Source of the DNA: an uncultured Myxococcales bacterium
Lineage (GTDB): Bacteria; Myxococcota_A; UBA9042
Direction: 5' to 3'
Length of the DNA stretch: 64,000 nt
NCBI GenBank assembly: GCA_903840165.1
Contig: CAIMEY010000074.1
Coordinates: forward strand, 38,541 to 102,540
Part shown: positions 54,655 through 63,827 of the stretch, piece by piece
Layout: every line of letters starts with the position of its first letter
Position numbering within the stretch: position 1 is the stretch's first letter
Notes under the pieces: model-generated
Told to the model about the DNA's origin: nothing
Seen by the model: only the letters and a program-made list of their open reading frames with translations
Database searches by the model: none
Translations under genes and position numbers: made by a program

Positions 54655-56772
54655 TCAAGAGACGTTGTCATCCACGGGGTCCGGGATCCGGCCCAGCAGG
54701 AGCCAAGTGCGCATGGGCCCTTTGCCCTTGACCTCAATCACGCCGCGAGGCTGCAACAAGTGGGTGGTCTGCAGGTGGTTGTAGATTTCCTCAGAAACCT
54801 GAATTGCGCCGGGAACTCCATGAGATTCCATGCGACTTGCGACATTGACGGCATCGCCCCACAGGTCGTAGATGAACTTGCGCTCGCCGATGACGCCTGC
54901 CACCACCGACCCGGCATTGAGGCCAATACGCAGTTGCATGGGCTCGGCAAAGCCCCGGTTCAATTCCTCAATCGCTACAAGCATATCCAACGCCATATTC
55001 GCCAGGCGCGCCCGATGGTCCGGCACAAAACGCGGCAGTCCGCACGCCGCCATGTATGCGTCGCCAATGGTCTTTATTTTCTCAACGCCGTAACGCTGGG
55101 CGATGTTGTCAAAGGCCGTGAAGATCTGCCCGAGGCGTTCGACAACCTGAGTCGGCGCCAAGCGTGAGGAGAGCGCCGTGTACCCCACAACGTCGGCAAA
55201 GAGCACGGAAGCCTCTTGAAAATGGTCGGCAATTGGATGTTCCTTGCCCTTGAGGCGCTCGGCGATGGGAAAGGGCAGAACATTGAGCAACAAGCGCTCG
55301 GACCTGTCGCGTTCCTCTTCCAAATCATGCAGTTGTTGGGCTATTGCCGTGCTTTGCTCTTGCAACTTGCCGGTCATTGCATTAAACGTTGTCGCCAACT
55401 GACCGATTTCATCCTCGGAATAGACCCAGGCCCTGGCCGTGAGGTCGCCATTGGCAACTTCTTGGGCAGTACTTGCTAACTCCTTGACAGGAATGCGAAT
55501 ATCTCTTGCAAGGGCGATGGCCAAGACCGTGCCCAGCATCAGACAAATGGCGGAAATAACACCGACAAAGCCCGCCGCTCCGCTGGCCGCATCTTCGGCC
55601 TTGGTCGTCAGCGCCGCAATCGCCTTGGGGCCAAGTTCGCTGAAATCATCAAGTTGGGCCTCCATGTCATTGGCAATGCACAGGAAGCGTCGAAGCTTGC
55701 CGGCCAATCGCGCTTCATCACCGATGAACTCTTGCACCGCCAGTTCGTGTTTTGCCAGCAAAAGTCTGGGATTCTGGCTCCAGGCCGCATCGGCAGGCAG
55801 CAGTCCGGCCAACTTTGACGTGGCACCTCGCCAATCTAGGGCCCTCTGCTCATTTTCGCCCGCGAGTGCCGTCGGGCTCGCGTCGCACGGATTGAGCGCG
55901 ACTTCGCGGTCCACGGTGAGCGCAGAGTCCTCCGCCTTGGGAGGGTCGGGGCGAGGCAACCCCGTGTCAAGTCGACGCAAATAGCGTTCCTCCTCCCGGG
56001 CCATCTCCGCCCAAGCATACACCGCAACCGCGCGCGCCCGCCCCGGGGTCGTGTCTGGGGCCTTGTCATCTTCGGTCGCCGCCAGTGCCAGGCCAAGGCT
56101 GTGCGTGAGTGCCCTCAAGCCCCCCACCCTCGCCGGGTAAATCTGTTTATTTTCAGACAAATTGGCCGCGGTACTACTGGGCGTCGCCGGCAGGGCCGGG
56201 GCCCCGTCCAAGTCGCCGCGTTCCGCCAAAAGTGACGCGAGCTCAAGCAGTTGTGCGCGGTATTGCTCAACGTCCTTTTGCAGCTTTGCCGTCGTGTCCG
56301 ATAAACGTTTGATATCGTGATGGTTATCCTCGCCCGCAAATTGGTCTTCGACATGGGTTCGGGCACCTTGCTTCAATAGCACTGCAATTTCGCGAAGTGT
56401 CGTCCGCGCGTCATCGAGGTGCGCCACCGCCGTGGTCTGTGCATCGATGGGAAAAGCCAAGGAATTGGCCAGTGCCGCCGACCGTTGCAACCATGTTTCC
56501 CTGGCAAAATTGATGCCAACCTGGGGCCAACGTTGCAAAAACTCCTTTTCCCGCCGGCGGGCACCGAGCAACTCCGCCCGCGCCTGCACCGTTTTGTCAG
56601 CAAAAGCAGCACCAAAGCCAAGGGCGCGCTGATAGCCGGCCCGGGAATTCATCAAGCCGTCAATGGACACGGCGGCGGTCACGGCCACCAGAAACAGCAG
56701 AGAACCAAAGGCAATACCTAGCTTGGAACCCATCCGCATTCGCCGCAGCCAAGACCGCTTGTCGATTTCCAT
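54655..56772 (-). CDS. Membrane adenylate cyclase (class III) with extracytoplasmic sensor and HAMP
   Basis: This 705-residue protein has a membrane helix at about residues 16-38, a large external domain of roughly 360 residues, and a second helix near 395-420. A HAMP linker and coiled coil follow, then a class III cyclase catalytic domain from about residue 520. Catalytic features are VLFADVVGYTALSS (metal Asp), GDAYMAACG, and the nucleotide pocket ERKFIYDLWGDAVNVASRME, in which Lys and Asp indicate ATP as substrate. It probably senses an external ligand and makes cAMP. The ATG at 56772 has AGGAA upstream. Confidence 0.92.
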   Translation of the reverse strand: MEIDKRSWLRRMRMGSKLGIAFGSLLFLVAVTAAVSIDGLMNSRAGYQRALGFGAAFADKTVQARAELLGARRREKEFLQRWPQVGINFARETWLQRSAALANSLAFPIDAQTTAVAHLDDARTTLREIAVLLKQGARTHVEDQFAGEDNHHDIKRLSDTTAKLQKDVEQYRAQLLELASLLAERGDLDGAPALPATPSSTAANLSENKQIYPARVGGLRALTHSLGLALAATEDDKAPDTTPGRARAVAVYAWAEMAREEERYLRRLDTGLPRPDPPKAEDSALTVDREVALNPCDASPTALAGENEQRALDWRGATSKLAGLLPADAAWSQNPRLLLAKHELAVQEFIGDEARLAGKLRRFLCIANDMEAQLDDFSELGPKAIAALTTKAEDAASGAAGFVGVISAICLMLGTVLAIALARDIRIPVKELASTAQEVANGDLTARAWVYSEDEIGQLATTFNAMTGKLQEQSTAIAQQLHDLEEERDRSERLLLNVLPFPIAERLKGKEHPIADHFQEASVLFADVVGYTALSSRLAPTQVVERLGQIFTAFDNIAQRYGVEKIKTIGDAYMAACGLPRFVPDHRARLANMALDMLVAIEELNRGFAEPMQLRIGLNAGSVVAGVIGERKFIYDLWGDAVNVASRMESHGVPGAIQVSEEIYNHLQTTHLLQPRGVIEVKGKGPMRTWLLLGRIPDPVDDNVS

Positions 56773-56783
56773 GGGCTTGGTTC

Positions 56784-57200
56784 CTACGGCGCGCAGTGGC
56801 CGGGCGGGTTGGCGGTTGCATGGCATAAAACTGTTCTATTACAGTAAGTTGTGTCCTGACAGATCGGGGTGCCGCCGCCGTCGTCGGTCCCGCCTTGACC
56901 GCCTGCCCAGGCATGCAGCGAATTGCAGGTCTGGGTATCGACGCTGCCGGGCGCGCTCGCGACCCAATCGCTACTCGGCCGGTAGCCGCTCGGCACAGGT
57001 GGCGTTAGACAATTGCCTTGTTTGTCAGGGATAAAGCAGTTGGCACGGCAGGCGCAGAGCGGGGCGCTGGAGGAGACTCTGCTGCCCCTGTTGGTCGACA
57101 TCCGCCATCGGCCAGCTTTGACTGACGCGCACGGGGGCGGAATTGGGGCGGTGGCGTACGAGACAACGATGCGAAATGACGATAATATCGAAGTTCGCAT
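56784..57200 (-). CDS. Hypothetical Cys-rich protein upstream of the cyclase
   Basis: A 138-residue frame ends 11 bases before the cyclase start and is Cys-rich in its C-terminal two thirds (CACRANCFIPDKQGNC, then CNSLHAW, ICQDTTYCNRTVLCHA). The spacing of Cys and the absence of a competing frame favour a real, perhaps exported, protein. No clear signal peptide or ribosome site was found; ATG 57101 is an alternative start. I give it low confidence. The stretch 57201-57440 has no convincing gene. Confidence 0.4.
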   Translation of the reverse strand: MRTSILSSFRIVVSYATAPIPPPCASVKAGRWRMSTNRGSRVSSSAPLCACRANCFIPDKQGNCLTPPVPSGYRPSSDWVASAPGSVDTQTCNSLHAWAGGQGGTDDGGGTPICQDTTYCNRTVLCHATANPPGHCAP

Positions 57201-57440
57201 GGCCAGCTACCCAGGTCCTAGAACGCGCATTGCGGCAGACGAGCGTAGCATAACGCTTATCGCATCGTCTGGCAAACTCCAGTTTGTTATTATTATCATG
57301 GTGTTATGCGTGGTGCTCTTGGGCCGCGCACACTTGGCAGTCCTCTGCACTTTCGCCTGGCTCCACCTCGCTTGACGCGGGCTTAGGCCGGGCGCAGTCT
57401 TTGCTTGCACCTGAAGGTCGGCGCGGCAGGAGGGACGAGA

Positions 57441-58274
57441 ATGGCCGGAACGACGAGGTGGCGGCTGGGCAAGCCACGGCGCGCAAGTCCAGGGATTCTC
57501 CTCACGTTCGTCCTTCTGTTTGGCACCAAACGCGCGAGGCAGGCAAGGCGCCTGTGCTGGTGTTTGGCTGGGGGGCTGTTTTCCGGGTGTTGGGCGCTGC
57601 CGGAATTGCCCCCCGCGTCGAGTTGCCCTGAGAAGAAGGGACTGGCTGAGCTTGGCCCCGATTTGCAGGCGGCAAGTGAAGCTGACGCGAAAAGTCTTGC
57701 GATGACAAGATGTCACGCTGCAAGCGGCATCGAGGCCTCAAGTGGTTCGTGCCCGGGCGGTGTGCGCTATGTCAAGGTGGACAGTTCGGACGGCCTTGCC
57801 TTCACCACATGGTTCTTTTCGGCCAAAGGTGCCCTGCAAGGCATCCAGACTTATCCAGCCATCGGTTGCCAGCAAGAGTTTGGTCAAGTGCCTGTATGTA
57901 ATCCTGAAAATCCAGACACAGCGCTCATCTGTCCGCACGACTGTGTCAACGTTAGCCTTGGCAGCGCGGCGGATCAAAGCCAGGACCAGATAATAGCTGC
58001 GGAATGTGCAGGCAATTGCACCGTGCAGACCGGCGCGGCGTGTGGGCTCGCCGTTGTCACGAGTAAGGCTCCGGGGCAGAATCGCATCTGGCTGTTCGCT
58101 GGCGACACCCTGGTAGCGCGCAAGACCGTCTACACCCCGGCCGGCAGCGACGGCTGCGGCGCGCTCATCGAGGGCAATTGGCCCAAGCAGTGCAGCAGCA
58201 TCGGTCCAAATTTCACGGGCGGAACACCGGCCTGCCTCGCGCCGGCAGGCTTGCATATCGACGCGTGCCCTTGA
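57441..58274 (+). CDS. Hypothetical Cys-rich exported lipoprotein
   Basis: This 277-residue protein starts at ATG 57441 after AGGAGGG. It has two hydrophobic stretches, and the second ends in GGLFSGC, a lipobox candidate that implies a cleavage site about 50 residues in. The mature part has about 15 Cys in the spacing CxxxC/CxxxxxC, and ends in APAGLHIDACP. No known domain was recognised. The Cys content and secretion signal suggest a disulfide-rich surface protein. Confidence 0.6.
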   Translation: MAGTTRWRLGKPRRASPGILLTFVLLFGTKRARQARRLCWCLAGGLFSGCWALPELPPASSCPEKKGLAELGPDLQAASEADAKSLAMTRCHAASGIEASSGSCPGGVRYVKVDSSDGLAFTTWFFSAKGALQGIQTYPAIGCQQEFGQVPVCNPENPDTALICPHDCVNVSLGSAADQSQDQIIAAECAGNCTVQTGAACGLAVVTSKAPGQNRIWLFAGDTLVARKTVYTPAGSDGCGALIEGNWPKQCSSIGPNFTGGTPACLAPAGLHIDACP

Positions 58275-58937
58275 TGTTGCTTGGCCGTCCGTCCGCACGC
58301 GCGGTTCGGGCCCTGGCACGCGCGGAAGGTTGTGGTGCGGCCCCGCTGCGTGCCTCGGCCTGCCCTGTGGCTTAGCGGGGACTTCCTTGGGCAGTAGGGC
58401 AGATATCTTTGTTTCTGCTGCCTATTTATCCGGTGCAGATGCGCTTGGCCCTTGGAAGCGCCGACAGTTGTGCACGGTGCCACGGCCGGTTTACGTGAAT
58501 CGCCGGCCCACGGGAAAGGGCAATTGTCTCTGTGGTGCAATGCGTTGCGGGCTTCCGAGCCAGGGTGGGACAGCGCTAGCCGCGGCAGGTTAGTACACGC
58601 TGACACATGTCCAACGCCAGCGATTTGGGGAGAACCAGGGTTGAAACCCTGGGCTCGCAATCAAGAAACCCGCCTTCGCGGGTTGGCTGCAATGATCTTG
58701 CAGATCGGTCAAACTGCATAGTCGGACCAGCAGCCGAAGGGCGGCCTCGAATGGAATGGGGCACGGACGCGGCGCGGATGGCGGCGGACGATGAGGTTGC
58801 TGCATGGGCGCAAAAGGCGCCGCGCCGCGGGCGACGAGCACCGGGACCGGGGCCGGCCGCGCAACTCGGCCCAATTGACTCCGCCGCCGTCCCGGCGATA
58901 CTGGCCGCCGCGGCCGCACGCCGCTGGGAGTTTGGCC
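58275..58937. other. Intergenic region with two hairpins, no supported gene
   Basis: I see no convincing coding sequence in these ~660 bases; overlapping frames have no conserved features. Two hairpins lie side by side at 58635-58652 (CCAGGGTT/AACCCTGG) and 58667-58684 (AACCCGC/GCGGGTT with a CTTC loop). They resemble a terminator or repeat unit, and the GC content rises after them. Confidence 0.4.
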
Positions 58938-59477
58938 ATGCTCGCCAACCTGCGTCATCGCTTGGACTCTTGGCGTATCGTCGCCCTCTTCGGCGCACTG
59001 TTTGTCGTGTCGCAAGCGACTCTGGCGGTGATCGTCCAGCCGCTGGGCGCGGACATCTTGTGGGTGCAGACGACGCTCTCGGCCGCCCACGTCCAGGCGA
59101 TCTTCGCCCGTTGGGACGCTGCCGGCCTGCTGCCGCGGTACGCGTCCCACTACCGCGTCGACATGATTCACCCGCTTTGGTACAGCGCGCTGCTCGCAGC
59201 CAGTCTGGCCAAGGGCTTCGCCGCACACGCGGTGCCGGCGCGCTGGAACAGCCTGCTGCTGCTGCCGTTCGTGTCCGGCACGTGCGACATCGCCGAAAAC
59301 CTTGTCCACCTGACGTTCCTGGCAGACCGCGCCAACATCACGCCGGGGGCGGTGCTGCTGGGCAACGGCGCGGCGCTTGTGAAATGGGCGCTGGCGGCGT
59401 CCAGCATCGTTGCCGTGGCGATCTTGGCGATAACGGCGCCGAAGCCGGGCGCTGCGAAGGGCGGTGGCAGGCGATAG
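58938..59477 (+). CDS. Small integral membrane protein of unknown function
   Basis: This 179-residue protein starts at ATG 58938 with GGGAG nearby. It has about four hydrophobic segments: near IVALFGALFVVSQATLAVIV, then WYSALLAASLAKGF, SLLLLPFVSGTCDI, and the last near LVKWALAASSIVAVAILAI. The loop between the first two is charged. I do not recognise the family. The base composition is more GC-rich than earlier genes. Confidence 0.65.
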   Translation: MLANLRHRLDSWRIVALFGALFVVSQATLAVIVQPLGADILWVQTTLSAAHVQAIFARWDAAGLLPRYASHYRVDMIHPLWYSALLAASLAKGFAAHAVPARWNSLLLLPFVSGTCDIAENLVHLTFLADRANITPGAVLLGNGAALVKWALAASSIVAVAILAITAPKPGAAKGGGRR

Positions 59478-59583
59478 CGGCGTCCTTCCAATAGCCGCCA
59501 GTGACCGCGCGCCAAATTGACACCCCGCCGCGCCGCCGTGGCCATTGACCGGCTGGCCTCAAACCCTGCCTACGGAGCTACCC

Positions 59584-60582
59584 ATGTCGGAACTGCCGGT
59601 GCCTGCGCCGCCGCGCGCGTCGTTTACGGACAAGCACGTCTGGCGCGGTTTTGCGCTGGCCGTCGCCTATGGCGTGCTGTTGCGCGTGCTGGTTGTGTAC
59701 GCGCCGCCGGTGCTGGCGGTGATGAGCCTCGGCTACATCTTCGTGGCGCCGTGCGTCATCGGCTATATGGCGGTGCAGGCGGTGCCGAACGCCACGACCC
59801 TGCAGGCGATGTTTTGGCTGCCATGGCCACCGGTTTTTGCCGCGACGCTCGTCATCGCGCTGGTCGGCTGGGAAGGCTCGATCTGCGTGGTCATGGCGCT
59901 GCCGGTGCTGCTCGTCGGCGCGTCACTGGGCGGCACCGTGGCGCGGCAGCACACCCGGGGGCGGCTCCCGGCGCTGCTCACCGTGGCCGGGCTGCCGTTC
60001 GCGGTGGGCGCCGCCGAGAACCACGTCCCGCTGCTGTCCAACTTGCACACGGTCGACAACGCTATCGACATCGAGGCGCCGCCCGCGAAGGTGTGGCGGG
60101 AAATCGTCAGCGTGCGCGAGATCCAGCCCAGCGAGCTGCCGACCCAGCCACTGTTCCTGCGCCTGGGTTTTCCGCGGCCGCTGAGCGCGGAGATCGACCG
60201 GGAGGCGGTCGGCGGCATCCGCAAAGCGCGGTTTGCCGGCGGCGTGCTGTTTCTGGAGACGGTCACCGCGCTGGAGCCTGAGCGGCTCCTGTCCTTTCGC
60301 ATCGCCGCGCAGACCCAGCAGATTCCGCCCGGCACGCTGGACGACCACGTGACGATCGGCGGGCCGTACTTTGACGTGCTGCAAGGAACATACCGGCTTG
60401 AGCCGCTGGCCGAAGGCCGCGTCCGCCTGCACCTGCAGAGCCGCCTGCGGGTTTCGACGCACTTCAACTGGTACGCGTCGCTGTGGGCGGATGCGGTGAT
60501 GGCGAGCATCCAGCGCAATATTCTGGCGGTAGAGAAGGCGCGGGCGGAGAAAGCGGTGCAGGCGGCGCCGAGCAACCGCTAG
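59584..60582 (+). CDS. Membrane protein with C-terminal SRPBCC-like domain
   Basis: This 332-residue protein starts at ATG 59584 (GGAG upstream). The N-terminal ~150 residues hold about four membrane helices. From about residue 160 a soluble segment begins with DIEAPPAKVWREIVSV, typical of the SRPBCC/START-like fold that binds hydrophobic ligands. Later strand segments are LLSFRIAAQTQQIPP and EGRVRLHLQSRLRVSTHFN, followed by a C-terminal helix. It could bind a lipid or polyketide at the membrane. It follows the small membrane protein by about 106 bases. Confidence 0.7.
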   Translation: MSELPVPAPPRASFTDKHVWRGFALAVAYGVLLRVLVVYAPPVLAVMSLGYIFVAPCVIGYMAVQAVPNATTLQAMFWLPWPPVFAATLVIALVGWEGSICVVMALPVLLVGASLGGTVARQHTRGRLPALLTVAGLPFAVGAAENHVPLLSNLHTVDNAIDIEAPPAKVWREIVSVREIQPSELPTQPLFLRLGFPRPLSAEIDREAVGGIRKARFAGGVLFLETVTALEPERLLSFRIAAQTQQIPPGTLDDHVTIGGPYFDVLQGTYRLEPLAEGRVRLHLQSRLRVSTHFNWYASLWADAVMASIQRNILAVEKARAEKAVQAAPSNR

Positions 60583-61598
60583 TTGCGCGTCTCGCGCCAC
60601 GCCTCAGAGCCCATGACTTCGGGCCCAGTTGGCCCACGTTCGCACGCCGGCGGGCAGACCTTTGCCTTGACGTTGCCGTGGACGCGCAGCGTGCAGATGA
60701 CTTGCCGCGAAGTCCCGCATGCTCGCTGCACCACGCGGATTTCTCGCCGGGGCGGTAAGGTGGGGCTGCCATTGCCAGTTGTCGTCAAACTACGGGTATT
60801 GGGGCATGTCTCGTCCATTGGGTCGCTACTCATGCTCCAAACATTGCTCCGGAAAAGTGTGGACGGCGAGTTGCCGAGCGAGCGCGACCGAAATTGCGCC
60901 GCCGCAGTGCAGGATACCAATGAGATCAAGCAGTTTCTGAAGCATGTGCATCTGTATCCGGACCCCGGCGACATCGTGGCGTTCCTCGACGTCGACGTCG
61001 AGCCGGAGCCTGACTGGGACGACAGCGCTTCGGCCGAGGCGACGTGGACGATGAGCAATAGGTTAGCGGTGGCTGGCGGGCTCGGAGAGTGGCGAATTCT
61101 CCTTGCGGGGTAGTGGTTTATCTTGCGCTAGCTGCATGGGCCAGATTGCGCTTGACGGGGCCTTGAGGCCGGTGCAGGATTGGCCTGCAGCCGACGGTCG
61201 GCGGCGGTTTTGGGCGGAACATGGCACGGGCTGGCGGGGCGGATAGACGGCAGATGGCGTTTGCAGGTCCTCAGCGCTGAGCCGGTCGCCACCCTTCCGT
61301 GGGAGCCTTTTGACCAAGGAAAGTGCGTGGTTATGCGGCGGGTGCCGGGCAGTCGGCCTAGTACGTGCAACCCAAATTTCCTTGCGGGCTCTATGCAGTT
61401 GCCGCCAAGTTGCAATCACGTTCGCCGCACCGAAGATTCTTCTTGCGTCCCTGCCGATAAGCCCCATTCCTGGGCCTTGGGCCGTGAACGCTTGCTTTAG
61501 ACCATCCCCGGAGCATAATGCCGGACAAAGTTCGCCATCCTGGTGTCCTTTCGCCCGAATAGTCGTCGCTTTATGCCCCAGATAGATAGGAGAAAATC
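60583..61598. other. Region without a confidently supported gene
   Basis: Frames on both strands exist, but none shows a ribosome site or recognisable domain. The best is a plus-strand segment at 60832-61113 with a natural-looking C-terminal part (DIVAFLDVDVEPEPDWD). It may be a short gene or a remnant. I do not annotate it as a CDS. Confidence 0.3.
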
Positions 61599-63089
61599 AT
61601 GGTCGCGCCGATACTTGTCCGATTTTCGCTGATTGTTGCCTTGCTGGGTAGCCTAGCGGGTTGTGGTTCCACGCCGAATAACAACGGATACGGGCAGCAA
61701 ACTTACATTGCGCCGACCGACGTTGTCAGCAGCCCCGACAATGGTGTCGCTGACGTCGTAGCGCCGGCTGATACCAATCTGGCCGATACCAACGTCGCCG
61801 ATACCGCTACCACGCCGGACACGGCCGTTGGCGCCGACACGGGCACCCCCGCCGATGCCTCGGCGCCGTGTAATATCGCGTTTTGTGACTTTGGCCTGGC
61901 TGCGACCTGTCCCGGCCAAGGGGACTCGATGTTTCTCAATTGCAGTAAGTTCGGCGGCACCTGTGCCAAGTTCCAAGACCCGACGACCAACTCGAGCTTT
62001 GGCTGGTGTAACTGTGGCAGCTTGGCCGAAGGGCAGTCGTCATGCATCGACTCGACCAGCGCCGTGACCTGCAGCGGCGGGCTGGCCGAGTTCGGCAACT
62101 GCCCCGTCGGTACGTACTGCGACCCCAGCCAGCCTCAGTATTGCACTTGCGATGGCAAGGCTGACGGCATTTGCCCCGACCCGAGTTGCACCGGGGACCC
62201 CGATTGCAAGAGTTGCATACCCGCCTGTGGTCAGCACAATTGTGGCGACAACGGCTGCGGCGGCAGTTGCGGGGCCTGCGGCATGGGTCAGCAGTGCAGC
62301 GGCGGCAACTGCGTTTGCGCCCCCTCCTGCGGCATCAACAAGTGCGGTAGCGACGGCTGCGGCGGCTCCTGCGGCACGTGCAGCGGCGACACGACTTGTG
62401 CCGGCGGCCAATGCATGACGATCTGCAAGCCTGCGTGTTCTGGCAAGATTTGCGGTCCGGACGGCTGCGGCGGTTCCTGTGGTGCCTGCTCGGGCAGTAA
62501 CAAGTGCAACGACGCGGGTCAGTGCGTCGCCACCTGCGTCGCCAACTGCACCGGCAAGTCCTGCGGCAGCGACGGCTGCGGCGGCCTGTGCGGCAACTGC
62601 CCGACATTTCAAAACTGCGTGCTGGCAACCGGACAATGCCAAGCGTGCGCGCCCAATTGCACGGGCAAGGCATGCGGCAATGACGGCTGCGGCGGCACCT
62701 GCGGTAGTTGCAGTGCCCCCACGACCTGCTCCCTGGATCAAAGCCAATGCGAATGCGATTTCTTTGCCACTCTGACCTACACATTCGACGCCAGCGCCCT
62801 CGATTTTACCAATAGTTTGACACGGTTATTCGTCGAAGCGCAAAATATCAAGGCCGATGGCAGCACCGACCAGGCCAAGGTCTTCATCTTCCCCGACGGC
62901 GGCTTGGTCCAAACCATGAAGGTCTACGGCTGCGTGGCCAAGGTCAAGGTCCACCGCGAGTATCAGTATAAAGTCTTCACGCCCGACGATTGCGTGATCG
63001 ATTATGAGACGCTGTCCGGCAAGACTACGTTCCTGATGCCGCCGGCTGACGGGACGACCGGGCCGGGTTGCGCGCCGCCGCTGCAGTAA
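61599..63089 (+). CDS. Cys-rich repeat lipoprotein
   Basis: This 496-residue protein starts at ATG 61599 with AGGAGA upstream. It has a lipobox (GSLAGC), an Asp/Thr-rich linker of about 65 residues, then about five copies of a Cys-rich unit of the form CxxxCxGKxCGxDGCGGxCGxC, each 30-35 residues. The last ~110 residues are Cys-poor and strand-rich. Such modules are common in Myxococcota surface lipoproteins. No function can be named. Confidence 0.78.
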   Translation: MVAPILVRFSLIVALLGSLAGCGSTPNNNGYGQQTYIAPTDVVSSPDNGVADVVAPADTNLADTNVADTATTPDTAVGADTGTPADASAPCNIAFCDFGLAATCPGQGDSMFLNCSKFGGTCAKFQDPTTNSSFGWCNCGSLAEGQSSCIDSTSAVTCSGGLAEFGNCPVGTYCDPSQPQYCTCDGKADGICPDPSCTGDPDCKSCIPACGQHNCGDNGCGGSCGACGMGQQCSGGNCVCAPSCGINKCGSDGCGGSCGTCSGDTTCAGGQCMTICKPACSGKICGPDGCGGSCGACSGSNKCNDAGQCVATCVANCTGKSCGSDGCGGLCGNCPTFQNCVLATGQCQACAPNCTGKACGNDGCGGTCGSCSAPTTCSLDQSQCECDFFATLTYTFDASALDFTNSLTRLFVEAQNIKADGSTDQAKVFIFPDGGLVQTMKVYGCVAKVKVHREYQYKVFTPDDCVIDYETLSGKTTFLMPPADGTTGPGCAPPLQ

Positions 63090-63344
63090 GAACCCGAGGA
63101 GCCATGCGCCGATGGCTTTGGGCCGGTGCTGCCTGCTCCCTCGACGGGTCCGGTGACCGCGCGCTTGAGACCCCCAGGGCTACGAGCCGGTGGATCGGCC
63201 AAATCGACTTGATTCTTCGCCCCTTGGAGTCACTTCGCCCCTTGTGGTCAGTTCGCCCCTCGGCCTCACGTGGCCCCAGGGACCGGGTTCAGGGCCTGCG
63301 GGGTGCGTGTTTCGATCTTGATGGGCGTTCTTGGCAATTCGATT
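63090..63344. other. Intergenic region with 18-base tandem repeats
   Basis: After the lipoprotein stop this stretch holds no supported gene. Three 18-base units at 63215-63268 based on CTTCGCCCCTTGGAGTCA are followed by a degenerate fourth (63269-63286). They lead into the IstB remnant, and may mark the edge of an insertion. Confidence 0.6.
63215..63286. repeat. 18-base tandem repeat, about 3-4 units
   Basis: Units at 63215-63232, 63233-63250 and 63251-63268 share CTTCGCCCCT-type cores; the fourth is degenerate. There are no spacers, so it is not a CRISPR array. Confidence 0.7.
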
Positions 63345-63827
63345 GAAGATTTTCGGGATTTTGTGGCCATCGTGCTGGTCGGCCCGATCCGTACCGGCAA
63401 GGCGCACCTGGCGATTGCGCTGCGCATCTGCGCGGACCGCAAGCGCCACGGGGTGGTCATGCGCCGCGCTACCGACCTGGTGCGTGAGCTGGTGGAGGCG
63501 CGCGATGAAAGCACGCACGGCCGATTACACAAGCATTACAGGCAGGTGCCGCTGCCAATCATCGACGAACTGGGCCTTGTGCCGTTTGGCGCCCAGCAGG
63601 GTGAACTGCTGCTTAATCTGCTGGCTGACCGATACCAAAACGCGGCGACGATCGTGACGTCAAAGCTAGATTTTGGTGAATCGACTCAGGTATTTGGCAA
63701 CGAGAAGCTGACCGTGGCGCTGCCGGACCGCCTGACGCACCACGCCCATATCCTGACCACGCGCCGGGAATCGTTTCGGATGCGGGCGCGACTGCAGGCG
63801 CACAAGCGTGGGGACGCTGTTGGGTAA
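63345..63827 (+). pseudogene. Decayed IstB (IS21-family transposase ATPase) fragment
   Basis: The translation matches the middle and C-terminal part of IstB, the AAA+ helper of IS21 transposases: LAIALRICADRKRHGVVM, ELVEARDEST, IIDELGLVPFGAQQGELL, TQVFGNEKLTVALPDRLTHHAHIL. The N-terminal ~90 residues are missing. The Walker A motif is altered: LVGPIRTGKAH instead of GPPGTGKTH, with the ATP-binding Ser/Thr replaced by Ala, so it is unlikely to work. No IstA is present in the window. Downstream, ACCAAAATCGCCCCAC at about 63873 recalls IS21-type ends but is not conclusive. The right window edge cuts further analysis. Confidence 0.8.

Noticed and set aside
58621..58690. tRNA-like or attachment-site-like hairpins
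   Set aside because: The T-arm-like palindrome has the wrong loop length, there is no matching acceptor or anticodon arm, and no integrase is nearby.
58607..59494. 295-residue plus-strand frame over the small membrane protein
   Set aside because: Different frame from the hydrophobic, ribosome-site-supported gene at 58938; composition is Arg/Ala-rich.
60579..61058. Minus-strand 159-residue frame
   Set aside because: No ribosome site, biased composition and overlap with a competing plus-strand frame; neither is convincing.
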